Source: JBCCCJ01 sp039029315 (GTDB lineage: Bacteria > Bacteroidota > Bacteroidia > J057). Taken from it: 64,000 nucleotides of DNA. Shown here piece by piece: positions 51,720 to 60,435 of the stretch. Below the pieces are notes generated by a model. That model was given only the letters and a program-made list of their open reading frames with translations. It had not been told where the DNA came from and did no database searches. The stretch covers positions 1 through 64,000 of the forward strand of contig JBCCGK010000003.1 of assembly GCA_039029315.1 (NCBI GenBank), given 5' to 3'. A program made the position numbers and the translations under genes. Every line of letters starts with the position of its first letter. Position 1 is the stretch's first letter.

Positions 51720-53300
51720 ATGCTTGTAAACCTTTACCGTTGTCTGTTGTCAGTCCTGCTTCTGTTTTTCTATTGTTTTGCCTATTCAGATCCACCGCCT
51801 GGATCACAGCAGATGCTGTCCTCGGCCAACCAGCTGGTTCGCCACCTCAATGCAGATATCCAACACAGCTGGACACTTCAAAAGAAGCTTGAGCAATTCA
51901 ATCGTGAACTGCTACAAGCTGGAGACCATCATGTTGTGTTCAGTGGAAACGCTGAAACACCTGAAGATCATGTCTTGACCAAGGCAATGATTGCTGCCGA
52001 ATGGTCCACACTCAGTAAGGCTAGACTACCTGCAGCCTTTCAACAAGCATTTAGAAACAATTTGAGTCAGTTTGTGCAGATAAGAGACAAGATCCATCTT
52101 ACTGCACAGAGGTTGGGTTCTGAAAAACAAAATCAACTCTCTTCTATAGATCAAGAATTAGCTGTTCTCCACGAATTGGAAAAATTGTATGCTGAACAGA
52201 TAGCCATTCATCGTCAATTGAGGAAGCAAATACAGAAAATTGTACAAACAATCTCTTTGGAAGAAAACAGCCCATATGCCCTGGCTGCTTCAGAACTGGC
52301 CCATGTGGTAAGAGAAGGGGATCACTTGCTATTTGCTATTCTACAAGACAACCCTCGGATAGTTACAAATCAGTTGGCGATATTTCGACGGGCAATCCTT
52401 CAGGCCGAGCTTCAGGGACCTCAATATCTCGAGTGCCTTCCGGCCCAACCTGGAAGCAAAAGAGATCCCGGTATCAGGTATGAAGCTGTGGTGAAACAAG
52501 CCAGGATGTTTGCAGCATATGCGGAGGATTATCTCGCTACCCCACAAGTTCCGATCCTATACAAAGACTATGGGACGGCTTATTATTACTATAACCATCT
52601 CATGGGAAATAAATTTAGCAGAACAGGAGAAGCTGTTGTGGACCAGTATCATCGATTCCTTGAACTGAGTGACGTACCATTGAGTCGGCAGTTGATCACT
52701 CCAAACTGGTTCAAAGTATTGAGTCCTACCGTCAGAACAGCCTCTCCCGGACAATTGAGTCCACAGACGATTGTATTTCTGATCGATGTATCTGGGTCTA
52801 TGCGGCAGCCAAACAAGATAGGACTCTTCAAAAGATCATTTTTGAGCTGTTTGAGATCCATGAAACCAGAAGATCAGGTGTCTCTGGTAACTTATTCCGG
52901 AACGGCAAGACTTTGTCTTCCGCCTACGGAGGTTCGTCATCAAGAGAGAATTCTATCAGCCTTGCAGCAGGTACAGCCTGGAGGAAAAAGCAGTCCGGAA
53001 GTAGGGATGGCCATCGCCTATGATCAATTGGCATTGACACCCTCCAACAAGCGAGGGCGAATCTTGCTCATTTCAGATGGTGGATTTGCGATCGACAAAC
53101 CATTGCTGGATGTATTAGAAACAGGGAAACGACATCAGATCGAATTAGGGATTCTCTACATGGGACAAGAAGAAGCTCGAATGCGCCCAAGACTGAGGCA
53201 ACTGGCTACAGTAGGAGGTGGGCAATATGCATATTTGAGGAAAGAGAACGCCGGTGAGATTTTACTTCGTGAGAGTAAGATTGAAAAGAATGGAAAATAG
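51720..53300 (+). CDS. Secreted VWA-domain protein, paralogue of the gene at 4.1 kb
   Basis: 526 residues from ATG 51720 (a TTG start at 51696 is possible but would put charged residues before the signal peptide). Signal peptide 1-23 (ends FAYS). Residues 25-330 are helical with coiled-coil stretches; a YKDYGTAYYYYNHLMGN segment matches the YGRNYYYYNERL region of the other copy. VWA domain from 350: MIDAS D356-V-S358-G-S360, a Ser in the third ligand position (GGKSSPE) and D453 in LISDGG. Metal-dependent ligand binding is expected. The two copies are 47 kb apart. Confidence 0.72.
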   Translation: MLVNLYRCLLSVLLLFFYCFAYSDPPPGSQQMLSSANQLVRHLNADIQHSWTLQKKLEQFNRELLQAGDHHVVFSGNAETPEDHVLTKAMIAAEWSTLSKARLPAAFQQAFRNNLSQFVQIRDKIHLTAQRLGSEKQNQLSSIDQELAVLHELEKLYAEQIAIHRQLRKQIQKIVQTISLEENSPYALAASELAHVVREGDHLLFAILQDNPRIVTNQLAIFRRAILQAELQGPQYLECLPAQPGSKRDPGIRYEAVVKQARMFAAYAEDYLATPQVPILYKDYGTAYYYYNHLMGNKFSRTGEAVVDQYHRFLELSDVPLSRQLITPNWFKVLSPTVRTASPGQLSPQTIVFLIDVSGSMRQPNKIGLFKRSFLSCLRSMKPEDQVSLVTYSGTARLCLPPTEVRHQERILSALQQVQPGGKSSPEVGMAIAYDQLALTPSNKRGRILLISDGGFAIDKPLLDVLETGKRHQIELGILYMGQEEARMRPRLRQLATVGGGQYAYLRKENAGEILLRESKIEKNGK

Positions 53301-53367
53301 AGAGGAAGGCAACATTCATATATGAATCAGAATCGTTAATTTGCGTCTCTCTGACCTCTCGATTCTC

Positions 53368-54096
53368 ATGCCTCCCATTTTATCTCCACAGAAAGATCCC
53401 TTTGGCCAGGCGGCTCTGGATTATTATCACGGAGCCCAGAAAGCGGAGATACGGGTGATTTCAGATGTTGCGGTTGATGATGTCATTCCAGCAGCCTATC
53501 TGTTTCGGACCTATCAACAAATGCCTGAATGGGAGCAAGCAGCTATGGATGCTTGTGGCAAGAAAGTGTTGGACATAGGTGCAGGAGTGGGAAGTCATAG
53601 TTTATTTCTACAAAACCTGGGACATGAAGTAGTCGCGTTGGACACTTCACCAGGATTGATTTCAGTGATGGAGGCGCGTGAACTTGCCCATCCAGTACAT
53701 ATGGACCTATGGGAGTATCCGCCAGCCTCCTTTGATACCTTGCTGTTGATGATGAATGGAATTGGCATCGTAGGAGACCTGAAAGGCTTGAATCGCTTCT
53801 TGCAAAAAGCACCGGATTGGTTGGCACCGGGCGGCCAAATCCTGTTGGATTCTTCTGATATCAGATACTTGTACGAAGAAGGAGATCTCACCTATCCTGT
53901 TTCGTCGAAAAGATACTATGGGATCATTCGATACCAAATGATCTACAAAGACAGCCAGAGTGACCCCTTTGATTGGTTGTATATAGACTTCGAACGACTC
54001 AGCCGACATGCAGAAATGTTTGGGTTTGAAGCAACAAAAATCGTGGATGGAGGACATTTTGAGTACCTCGCAAGCTTGAAACACAAGGATTTTTGA
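53368..54096 (+). CDS. Class I SAM-dependent methyltransferase
   Basis: 242 residues from ATG 53368 (an in-frame TTG lies nine codons upstream). N-terminal LDYYHGAQKAEIRVISD, motif I VLDIGAGVGSHSLFL (67-81), acidic loop VVALDTSP, motif IV FDTLLLMMNGIGIVGDL and LAPGGQILLDSSDIRYL. Substrate not clear; the fold fits small-molecule or lipid methyltransferases. Spaced 67 bases from the VWA gene, same strand. Confidence 0.82.
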   Translation: MPPILSPQKDPFGQAALDYYHGAQKAEIRVISDVAVDDVIPAAYLFRTYQQMPEWEQAAMDACGKKVLDIGAGVGSHSLFLQNLGHEVVALDTSPGLISVMEARELAHPVHMDLWEYPPASFDTLLLMMNGIGIVGDLKGLNRFLQKAPDWLAPGGQILLDSSDIRYLYEEGDLTYPVSSKRYYGIIRYQMIYKDSQSDPFDWLYIDFERLSRHAEMFGFEATKIVDGGHFEYLASLKHKDF

Positions 54097-54293
54097 AAAA
54101 TTGCCGGATAGATTTTGGATAAGAAAGCAGCTTTTTGCTAATTCCAAACTTTCAATATCAATTGAAGGTGGTCAGAATCTTAACGAAATGTTAAAATTTA
54201 CAACCTTAGCGATCACATGACAGTATAATAAATGTTAAGGTGTGATAGAAAATTGCCATTTGGCTATATGATCACCGGTAAAGGAATGTGTAT
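54097..54293. other. Short intergenic region with hairpins
   Basis: Two small perfect stems, TTCAAT-ATCA-ATTGAA (54151-54166) and TTAAC-GAAAT-GTTAA (54180-54194), lie upstream of the SRPBCC gene, with ATGTTAA repeated at about 54232. Likely regulatory or a weak terminator; no ORF. Confidence 0.35.
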
Positions 54294-54734
54294 ATGATGA
54301 AAATTGAAGAAACGATAGTGATCCAAAGTCCAATTTCCAAAGTCTTCGGATTTCTGAGTAATTATAGAAGCCACAAAAAATTCTTTGCAAACTATAAAGA
54401 TGCTCGTCAACTCAGCAAAGGAAAACTCGGAGAAGGGACAGAACTGTTTTCAAAAGTTATTTTTCTCGGAAGAAAAATCGAAACCAATAGCAAAGTAACC
54501 CAATTTGTTCCCGAGAAACAGATTGCTCTGGAGTCCGTCTCAGGACCGATTCCCCAGAATATGGAGTACAGATTAGACGGGAATGATGAAGCAACCACAG
54601 TAACCTTACACTATGAGGTTCAGCCTGGTAGCTTCTTCAATATGGATGAGGTTTTTCTGCGTCCAAGATTCACAGATGTGGTCAATAAATCCTTGGGCAA
54701 TCTGAAAAAACTGTTGGAAGTGAAGTCTGCGTAA
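54294..54734 (+). CDS. SRPBCC-family protein
   Basis: 146 residues from ATG 54294; AAGGA stands 8 bases before it, a good ribosome-binding site for this genome. Helix-grip (START-like) fold: VIQSPISKVFGFLSNYRSHKKFF at the N-terminus, alternating strands (RQLSKGKLGEGTELFSKVIFL, RLDGNDEATTVTLHYEV), and a long C-terminal helix (FTDVVNKSLGNLKKLLEVK). Such proteins bind hydrophobic ligands. It lies 80 bases before nuoF and points the same way. Function unknown. Confidence 0.75.
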   Translation: MMKIEETIVIQSPISKVFGFLSNYRSHKKFFANYKDARQLSKGKLGEGTELFSKVIFLGRKIETNSKVTQFVPEKQIALESVSGPIPQNMEYRLDGNDEATTVTLHYEVQPGSFFNMDEVFLRPRFTDVVNKSLGNLKKLLEVKSA

Positions 54735-54814
54735 ATCCTCTTCCAAAGAGAGTTGTTCTGTGAGAAAAAATCCCCTAACTTCGTCGGAATTCTCACTCAT
54801 ATCCGGCATGTTCT

Positions 54815-56104
54815 ATGGACTGGAGAAATTACAAGAAGATTCTCTTACCTGATACCCCAGATTTTCACAAGATAGATGTCTACGAGAAGGAAGGCAATGG
54901 CTACACTGCCCTTCGATCCGTATTGACTGATAGTAAGTGGACACGTAAAGCTGTTGTCGACGAGGTCAAGAAAGCCAATATCCGCGGTCGTGGCGGCGCT
55001 GGCTTTAATGCAGGCCTGAAATGGTCATTTATGCCTCCAAAACAGGAAGGCATTCCTCGTTATCTAGCCGTGAATGGGGATGAATCCGAACCAGGAACCC
55101 ATAAAGATCGCCGACTCTTCGAATACAATCCCCATACCATGATAGAGGGAGCACTCATCGCATGTTATGCCATGGAGATGGATGCGGCCTATATCTATAT
55201 TCGAGGGGAATATGCTGACTGGATCGACATGGTGCAAGATGCCGTGGATGAATCCTACAAAAAAGGATACGCCGGAAAAAATATCATGGGTTCTGGGCAT
55301 GACATCGATGTTTATGTCCACAAAGGAGCAGGGGCCTATATCTGTGGAGAAGAGACCTCCTTGATGGAATCCCTGGAAGGCAAACGGCCATATCCTCGCT
55401 CCAAGCCTCCATTTCCAGCACAGTTTGGACTCTGGGGCAAACCCACCACCATCAACAATGTAGAGACAGTCGGTCATGTGCCGCATGTCATCAACAATGG
55501 TGCTGACTGGTACCTGGGAATTGGGTGTCCAACCTTTCCCGGTCCCATGCTTTATGGCATAGCTGGACATGTGAATCGTCCAGGAATGTATGAATATCCA
55601 TCTGGGATGCTGATCTCCGACCTCATCTACAAAGTCGCTGGAGGAGTTCGTGGAGGAAAGAAACTCAAGGCAGTTGTACCTGGAGGATCTTCCGTTCCCA
55701 TTCTGACAGCAGAGATGATCGAAGGCATCACCATGGATGCAGATTCTCTTCGCACGGTCGGAACCTTTGTCGGAACAGGGGGCATGTGTATTCTGGATGA
55801 AGATACCGATATTGTCAAATTCCTGATTCGCATCGCCAAATTCTATGATCATGAATCCTGTGGGCAATGTACTCCCTGCCGGGAAGGAACAGGCTGGTTT
55901 GTGAAGATGCTGAAGAGAATCGATGCTGGTCAAGGAGAAATGCGTGATCTGGATACGCTGTTGGAATTGTGCGATACAATGGAAGGTCGTACTGTCTGCG
56001 CGTTAGCTGATGCAGCAGCCTGGCCCGTACGAAACACCATTAAGCGTTTCCGTGCTGACTTTGAAGCGAAGATCACAAAGAAGGGATTCGTTGCCGTAGG
56101 ATAA
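54815..56104 (+). CDS. nuoF: NADH-quinone oxidoreductase subunit F
   Basis: 429 residues, the normal length. The FMN- and NADH-binding subunit of complex I. Seen: RGRGGAGFNAGLKW (FMN-binding glycine loop), NGDESEPGTHKDR, GAGAYICGEETSLMESLEGKRPYPR, and the 4Fe-4S site C349-x2-C352-x2-C355 with C395. The cluster N3 and flavin motifs look intact. No nuoE or nuoG is next to it. Confidence 0.94.
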   Translation: MDWRNYKKILLPDTPDFHKIDVYEKEGNGYTALRSVLTDSKWTRKAVVDEVKKANIRGRGGAGFNAGLKWSFMPPKQEGIPRYLAVNGDESEPGTHKDRRLFEYNPHTMIEGALIACYAMEMDAAYIYIRGEYADWIDMVQDAVDESYKKGYAGKNIMGSGHDIDVYVHKGAGAYICGEETSLMESLEGKRPYPRSKPPFPAQFGLWGKPTTINNVETVGHVPHVINNGADWYLGIGCPTFPGPMLYGIAGHVNRPGMYEYPSGMLISDLIYKVAGGVRGGKKLKAVVPGGSSVPILTAEMIEGITMDADSLRTVGTFVGTGGMCILDEDTDIVKFLIRIAKFYDHESCGQCTPCREGTGWFVKMLKRIDAGQGEMRDLDTLLELCDTMEGRTVCALADAAAWPVRNTIKRFRADFEAKITKKGFVAVG

Positions 56105-56113
56105 CAAAATTGT

Positions 56114-56515
56114 ATGCAACAACATCTCGCCCGCATTGCCCTCGTCGTGAAAGATTACGACGATGCCATTGCATTCTACACCCAAAAACTTCATTTTACC
56201 CTCATCGAGGATACTATCCTGACTGAGACCAAGCGTTGGGTGGTCGTGGCCCCCCCTGGCTCTCCCCCAAATGGCTGTTGTCTCTTGCTGGCCAAGGCCG
56301 CCAATGAAGAACAAGCTTCGAGAATTGGCAACCAAACTGGTGGTCGTGTATTTCTGTTCCTCTATACTGATGACTTTTGGCGCGACTATGAGCGGATGAA
56401 GGCCGAGGGGATTCACTTTGTCAGAGAGCCCAAAGAGGAACCTTATGGTACTGTGGCTGTATTTGAAGATCTCTATGGCAATCTCTGGGATCTCATCGAG
56501 CCAGCAAATACATAA
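56114..56515 (+). CDS. VOC-family (glyoxalase/dioxygenase-like) protein
   Basis: 133 residues. Paired beta-alpha-beta-beta-beta units: LARIALVVKDYDDAIAFYTQKL at the start and FLYTDDFWRDYERMKAEGIHF then YGTVAVFEDLYGNLWDLIEP. Glu/His metal-ligand positions are typical for the superfamily (E at the end, LIEPANT). Ligand unknown; 9 bases after nuoF, so probably cotranscribed. Confidence 0.85.
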   Translation: MQQHLARIALVVKDYDDAIAFYTQKLHFTLIEDTILTETKRWVVVAPPGSPPNGCCLLLAKAANEEQASRIGNQTGGRVFLFLYTDDFWRDYERMKAEGIHFVREPKEEPYGTVAVFEDLYGNLWDLIEPANT

Positions 56516-56612
56516 CTTCCCATTTCAGCTCTCAATCGTCCTGTAACTTCTGCCTTGTCAAGTTGATCAACTGTTTCCTTTTGCTACCAGTGATTCGCAT
56601 AGCAAGCTAGAA

Positions 56613-59600
56613 TCAAGAGTCTTCCTTCAAAGAAGACAAAAACGCCATAATATGACGAATATCTTCCTTACTCATCAGGGACTTCATAGACGGCATAGAA
56701 GAGGGCGCATTTTCTGCCCCATAGCCAGGAGCGATCCTAGCGCTCGGATCAACCAATGCCTCTAGCAATTGCTCTGTACTCAGGCGTGCAGCAATGCCCG
56801 TCAAATCTGGTCCGACAAGCCCTCCTTGTCCCTGAATCTGGTGACAGCGAAAACATTGGGCGGTTTCATGCCGATAAGCCAATCTTGCGCCTTTGTCTGC
56901 ATCTCCTCCAAGCATGGTTTCCCGATAGCCTGCCAGCGCATCCTCTGCCAAATAGGTAGAGGTGTATTTTTTCAATGATTCCTGAAGGACTGGTTCCGAT
57001 CGGGCTTCAGCCGCCATGAGAACATCCAATTGAAGTTCCGGTTGTAGTTGACGGATGATCATTTTCTGAAGCAACTGTTGTAGAAGATTGGCAGAAGCTC
57101 CGTCCGCCATCTGTCCGAGACTGGCCAATGCTTTTTGTTGCTCAGGATACAAGCCATTGTTCATGACCTTGGCCAACATCTCTACCTTGTCCTGGATCGG
57201 AAGTTTCAGTGTGCCAATAAGGGCCTGCGCTTCTGTTCGCACTCCCAATTGGCGATCATCAAGTGCAATATCTATGGCCTCTTTGACCAAAGAACTATTC
57301 ATCAAAGCCAGACTTTGGAGAGCTGCCTTGCGCAAGTCAGTAGGTTGTCCTTGTTGTTTGACAATGGCAAAAAGACGATTGTCGACATCCTGGATCGCCA
57401 GACGTCCACTCACTTCAGCGGCTGTAGTGCTAATTGGAGTAGTCTGCGATAAGAAGGTTCCAATATCTGGTAACAATCGAGAAGCAGCTAGTTGTGGATC
57501 TCTTGCCAGGAGTTCCCGGTATCGGCCATCGACCCGATCCAATACAGGCGGTTCAGCCCAACAGCCCAATGCCCACAAGGCATCCGCGCGCATGGCAGGA
57601 GAGACATCAGGAGATTTGGCAAATGTGAGGAGCCGGTCTACACTCTCTGCATCGCCCAAGCGGAGATTGGCATTGATTGCACGTCGAATGAATGCTTCGT
57701 CTTTGATCTCCGTCCTCGACAATGCTTTTGCCAGTTGTGGTAAAGCTTCAGGAATAGAGACATCATCGTTGATCGCCCGGGCAGCTTCTGTGGCGATTTG
57801 TGGATCCTCATCCTTCAAAAATATTCCAACCCGCCAGGATCGCATATTGCGAAGCGCAACGACAATCCCCAATCGCACCCATTTTGAGGGATGATTGTGC
57901 ATCTTGGCAATATCTGAATTTCCGATCCGGGCCAGGGCATAGGCTACAGCATGTCGGAGATGGGGATCTGATTCTTCGATTTGCTCAAGGATGTCTAGCA
58001 GGGGATTTCGTGCTTGTTTGAGTTGGAGTTTTCCCGCAGCTTCACTGGCATACAAAAGGACTCTTGGGTGCTTGTCGCTGAGGAGGGTTATGACCAGATC
58101 GCTGGCAGCCTCATATTTGGTTTCACCGATCACTTTCAAGGTTTGTGCCCGGACTTCCGGCTCAGGATCTGATAGAAGTGGAAGCAAGGTTTCGGCTACA
58201 TCTTGCTGAACAGCTGTTAACTGTCCTAGCCCCCATATGCCATGTAGTCGAGCGAGTAAGCTAGGACTGTTTTGAGCTGACTGTAAAAGAATGGCAGTCT
58301 CATTTCTTTGGACAAGTTCGAACTGAGTTTCCATTCTCACCCGCATATCTGCATGTGCCAGAAGTTGTCGAAGCTCTTCCTTTGAACGCTGCGAGAAGCC
58401 TTCAGCCAATAATTTTTGGGTTTCTTGTCGGAGTGGATTGACCTGATTGGCAGGGACATCCAGTTTCCAGATTCGCCCTTCGGTTTTCTTGTCATAACTG
58501 TCTTTCCAATCGGCAATATAAAGCGCGCCATCGGGTCCAAATGAGACACCTGTGGAAGCGATTCCGAGTATCACACGTTTTTCTTCAGCTAATTCAAAAG
58601 ATGCGCCTTTTGATTGAAGGCGAAAGGCCACAATTTGCGAACGAGCCGCTGAACCTTTGAAGTGAGAGGAAAAAAAGTAGTGTTTCCACTGTCCTCCCAT
58701 GGCTGTACCGGGATTGTAGGCCAAACCTGCTGGTCCATCATTGGCTTTGGAAATTGGCGGGAGGAGAAAGGCCGCCTGTCCAGCAAAATGTGGCAAGTGA
58801 AGACGTTCATTGATCCAGACCTTGTAGTCTTCATGTGGCTGATTGTATTTGCCAAACTGCCAATGGATGCGCCATCCACTGTCAGAGCCTTCCAGGATAT
58901 GCACAATCCGTTCTTGCTCTCCCTTGTGATCGCCATCATTGTCAACACTGATCAGATTTCCGTATTCATCAAAGGCCAATTCCTGCGGATTGCGGAGTCC
59001 ATGAGCAAAGATTTCAAAATCACTTCCATCTGGATTGGCACGCATCACAGCTCCCTCATGCGGGTATTCCCATTTTTTGCCATCTGGTCCAGTAACATTC
59101 ACACCGATATCCCCAATGGACCAATAGACCTTCCCATCCATACCTAACGCAAGCCCTGACATGTCATGGCCAGCATATCCGATGTGAATCCCATATCCTT
59201 TGCTGATGGATGTCCGATGATCTGCGATCCCATCCTGATCTTGATCCTGGATTCGCCACACATCCGGTGCTGCAGTAAGGAAGATATCGTCTCTATGTCG
59301 AAGAATTCCGGCAGCTACTCCTGTGAGCATATCATTGAATCCATCTGCGAACAAGGTGGAAGTATCTGCTCTCCCATCTCCGTCGCTGTCCCATACACGT
59401 CTAATGTATTCGGATTGTACCATCAAATCCCGCCAATCGTGTTTCCCGTCTTCATTGAAATCTTCTTGCCAGGTGTTTTGATCTCCAAGTGCCGTATCCA
59501 GTTTGGCGTAGTGAAAAGCCTCGGTTTCTTCCAATGAACTGAGTCCCAACTCTTCGGTCATCCAATCCCGATGCTGACGGATATCGATGTCAGAGCTTTT

Positions 59601-59876
59601 CCTGCGTTGAGTTTCGGACACATATGCGACACCATGTGGATCGAATGTCAAGGCAACAGCATTGGAAAGGAGAGGACCTGGGGCCCATAAGTTAAGATCG
59701 AAGCCGTCAGTCAACTGGATCTCCATGTCATCCGCTTCTTCGAAATCCGTCTCTTTTGCAGACCTAGGTTCTCTTGGACTGTGGGTAGGAGAGGTACAAG
59801 AAGAAGATAAAATACACCCCCCAACAAAAATCCATATCAAAAGCTGAAAAAAATATCTGCTAGTAATTTCAATCAT
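56613..59876 (-). CDS. Large lipoprotein: dehydrogenase-like propeller, HEAT repeats, haem c
   Basis: 1087 residues. Lipobox (SSSC, Cys about 27). Residues 50-450 are a soluble-dehydrogenase-like six-bladed propeller (GLRNPQELAFDEYGNLISVDND, GIASTGVSFGPDGALYIADWKDS), with three acidic D-x-D-x-D-G loops (DFNEDGKHDWRD, WDSDGDGRADTS, DQDQDGIADHR) that may bind calcium. Residues 470-990 are HEAT-type repeats (SDPEPEVRAQTLKVIGE, DDRQLGVRTEAQALIGTL). A mono-haem c motif C1008-F-R-C-H1012 follows with GLVGPDLTG. This order is the PVC-type haem-binding architecture also seen in Bacteroidota, thought to oxidise sugars or related compounds. Secreted to the outer membrane. Confidence 0.82.
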   Translation of the reverse strand: MIEITSRYFFQLLIWIFVGGCILSSSCTSPTHSPREPRSAKETDFEEADDMEIQLTDGFDLNLWAPGPLLSNAVALTFDPHGVAYVSETQRRKSSDIDIRQHRDWMTEELGLSSLEETEAFHYAKLDTALGDQNTWQEDFNEDGKHDWRDLMVQSEYIRRVWDSDGDGRADTSTLFADGFNDMLTGVAAGILRHRDDIFLTAAPDVWRIQDQDQDGIADHRTSISKGYGIHIGYAGHDMSGLALGMDGKVYWSIGDIGVNVTGPDGKKWEYPHEGAVMRANPDGSDFEIFAHGLRNPQELAFDEYGNLISVDNDGDHKGEQERIVHILEGSDSGWRIHWQFGKYNQPHEDYKVWINERLHLPHFAGQAAFLLPPISKANDGPAGLAYNPGTAMGGQWKHYFFSSHFKGSAARSQIVAFRLQSKGASFELAEEKRVILGIASTGVSFGPDGALYIADWKDSYDKKTEGRIWKLDVPANQVNPLRQETQKLLAEGFSQRSKEELRQLLAHADMRVRMETQFELVQRNETAILLQSAQNSPSLLARLHGIWGLGQLTAVQQDVAETLLPLLSDPEPEVRAQTLKVIGETKYEAASDLVITLLSDKHPRVLLYASEAAGKLQLKQARNPLLDILEQIEESDPHLRHAVAYALARIGNSDIAKMHNHPSKWVRLGIVVALRNMRSWRVGIFLKDEDPQIATEAARAINDDVSIPEALPQLAKALSRTEIKDEAFIRRAINANLRLGDAESVDRLLTFAKSPDVSPAMRADALWALGCWAEPPVLDRVDGRYRELLARDPQLAASRLLPDIGTFLSQTTPISTTAAEVSGRLAIQDVDNRLFAIVKQQGQPTDLRKAALQSLALMNSSLVKEAIDIALDDRQLGVRTEAQALIGTLKLPIQDKVEMLAKVMNNGLYPEQQKALASLGQMADGASANLLQQLLQKMIIRQLQPELQLDVLMAAEARSEPVLQESLKKYTSTYLAEDALAGYRETMLGGDADKGARLAYRHETAQCFRCHQIQGQGGLVGPDLTGIAARLSTEQLLEALVDPSARIAPGYGAENAPSSMPSMKSLMSKEDIRHIMAFLSSLKEDS

Positions 59877-59997
59877 GATTGAGTCCTTTTTGACGATGGT
59901 TGAAAAATAGAGAATTTCCTGCCCAATTCCAGCAAATAAGGGAGTTCTGACCCTTTAAACGATTGCCCAATGATGCATATTCGTTCTAATTCTGATT

Positions 59998-60041
59998 GGT
60001 GAAAATTGCTAGAAACCGCTTCTGATTAGGCAATTTTCACC
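59998..60041. repeat. Perfect 12-bp inverted repeat
   Basis: GGTGAAAATTGC (59998-60009) and GCAATTTTCACC (60030-60041) with 20 bases between; CTGATT is duplicated just before each arm. It could be a regulator site or a hairpin in a leader RNA. Confidence 0.55.
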
Positions 60042-60107
60042 GAAACCTTCATTATTGTAGGATTGCTTTTGGCAACGTTCCAAAACAATTCCTCGTTCGC
60101 ACATTGT

Positions 60108-60218
60108 GGCTATCAGCCTTCTCTACTTTTCTTTTCTTGATAGCCTTGTTCTGAGAATTATCCTCATTCTTTTCTGGCTATTACTTTTCTCTACTTTTTC
60201 TCTTTCCTCGATAGCCTT
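60108..60218. repeat. Two tandem pyrimidine-rich hairpins
   Basis: Each unit starts GGCTAT and ends ATAGCC with a core TTCTCTACTTTT...CTT: unit 1 is 60108-60147, unit 2 is 60176-60218, start to start 68 bases. The two are imperfect copies, and the ends of each are complementary, so each can fold as a hairpin with a C/T-rich loop of about 24-30 bases. Confidence 0.6.
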
Positions 60219-60435
60219 TCATTACAATTCTGCATAACAGGCTTTTTTCCATTCAGCATAGTTTGCTACCTCAGATGTCTATGAGAAGGTAGGAGCATAC
60301 TTCCTTGTATCCTGACTTCTTCTATTGAAAATCTGGTAGCCAGATTCTTGTGATCTCCTTTGATCATCAAGTCGGGATAGCTATGTCTTGAATAGGCTGA
60401 ATGTATTTCATGTTTTCAACCCAAAACATTAGCTT

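Larger units (their letters stand above)
59877..60435. other. 559-base non-coding region upstream of susC
   Basis: No ORF worth naming. It contains a 12-bp inverted repeat (59998-60041), two tandem pyrimidine-rich hairpins (60108-60218) and an A/T-rich stretch before the ATG. No exact TAnnTTTG is seen near the susC start. Confidence 0.6.

Noticed and set aside
55064..55933. A minus-strand ORF of 289 codons inside nuoF
   Set aside because: Antisense shadow of a conserved gene; Cys/His-rich translation without a recognisable domain.
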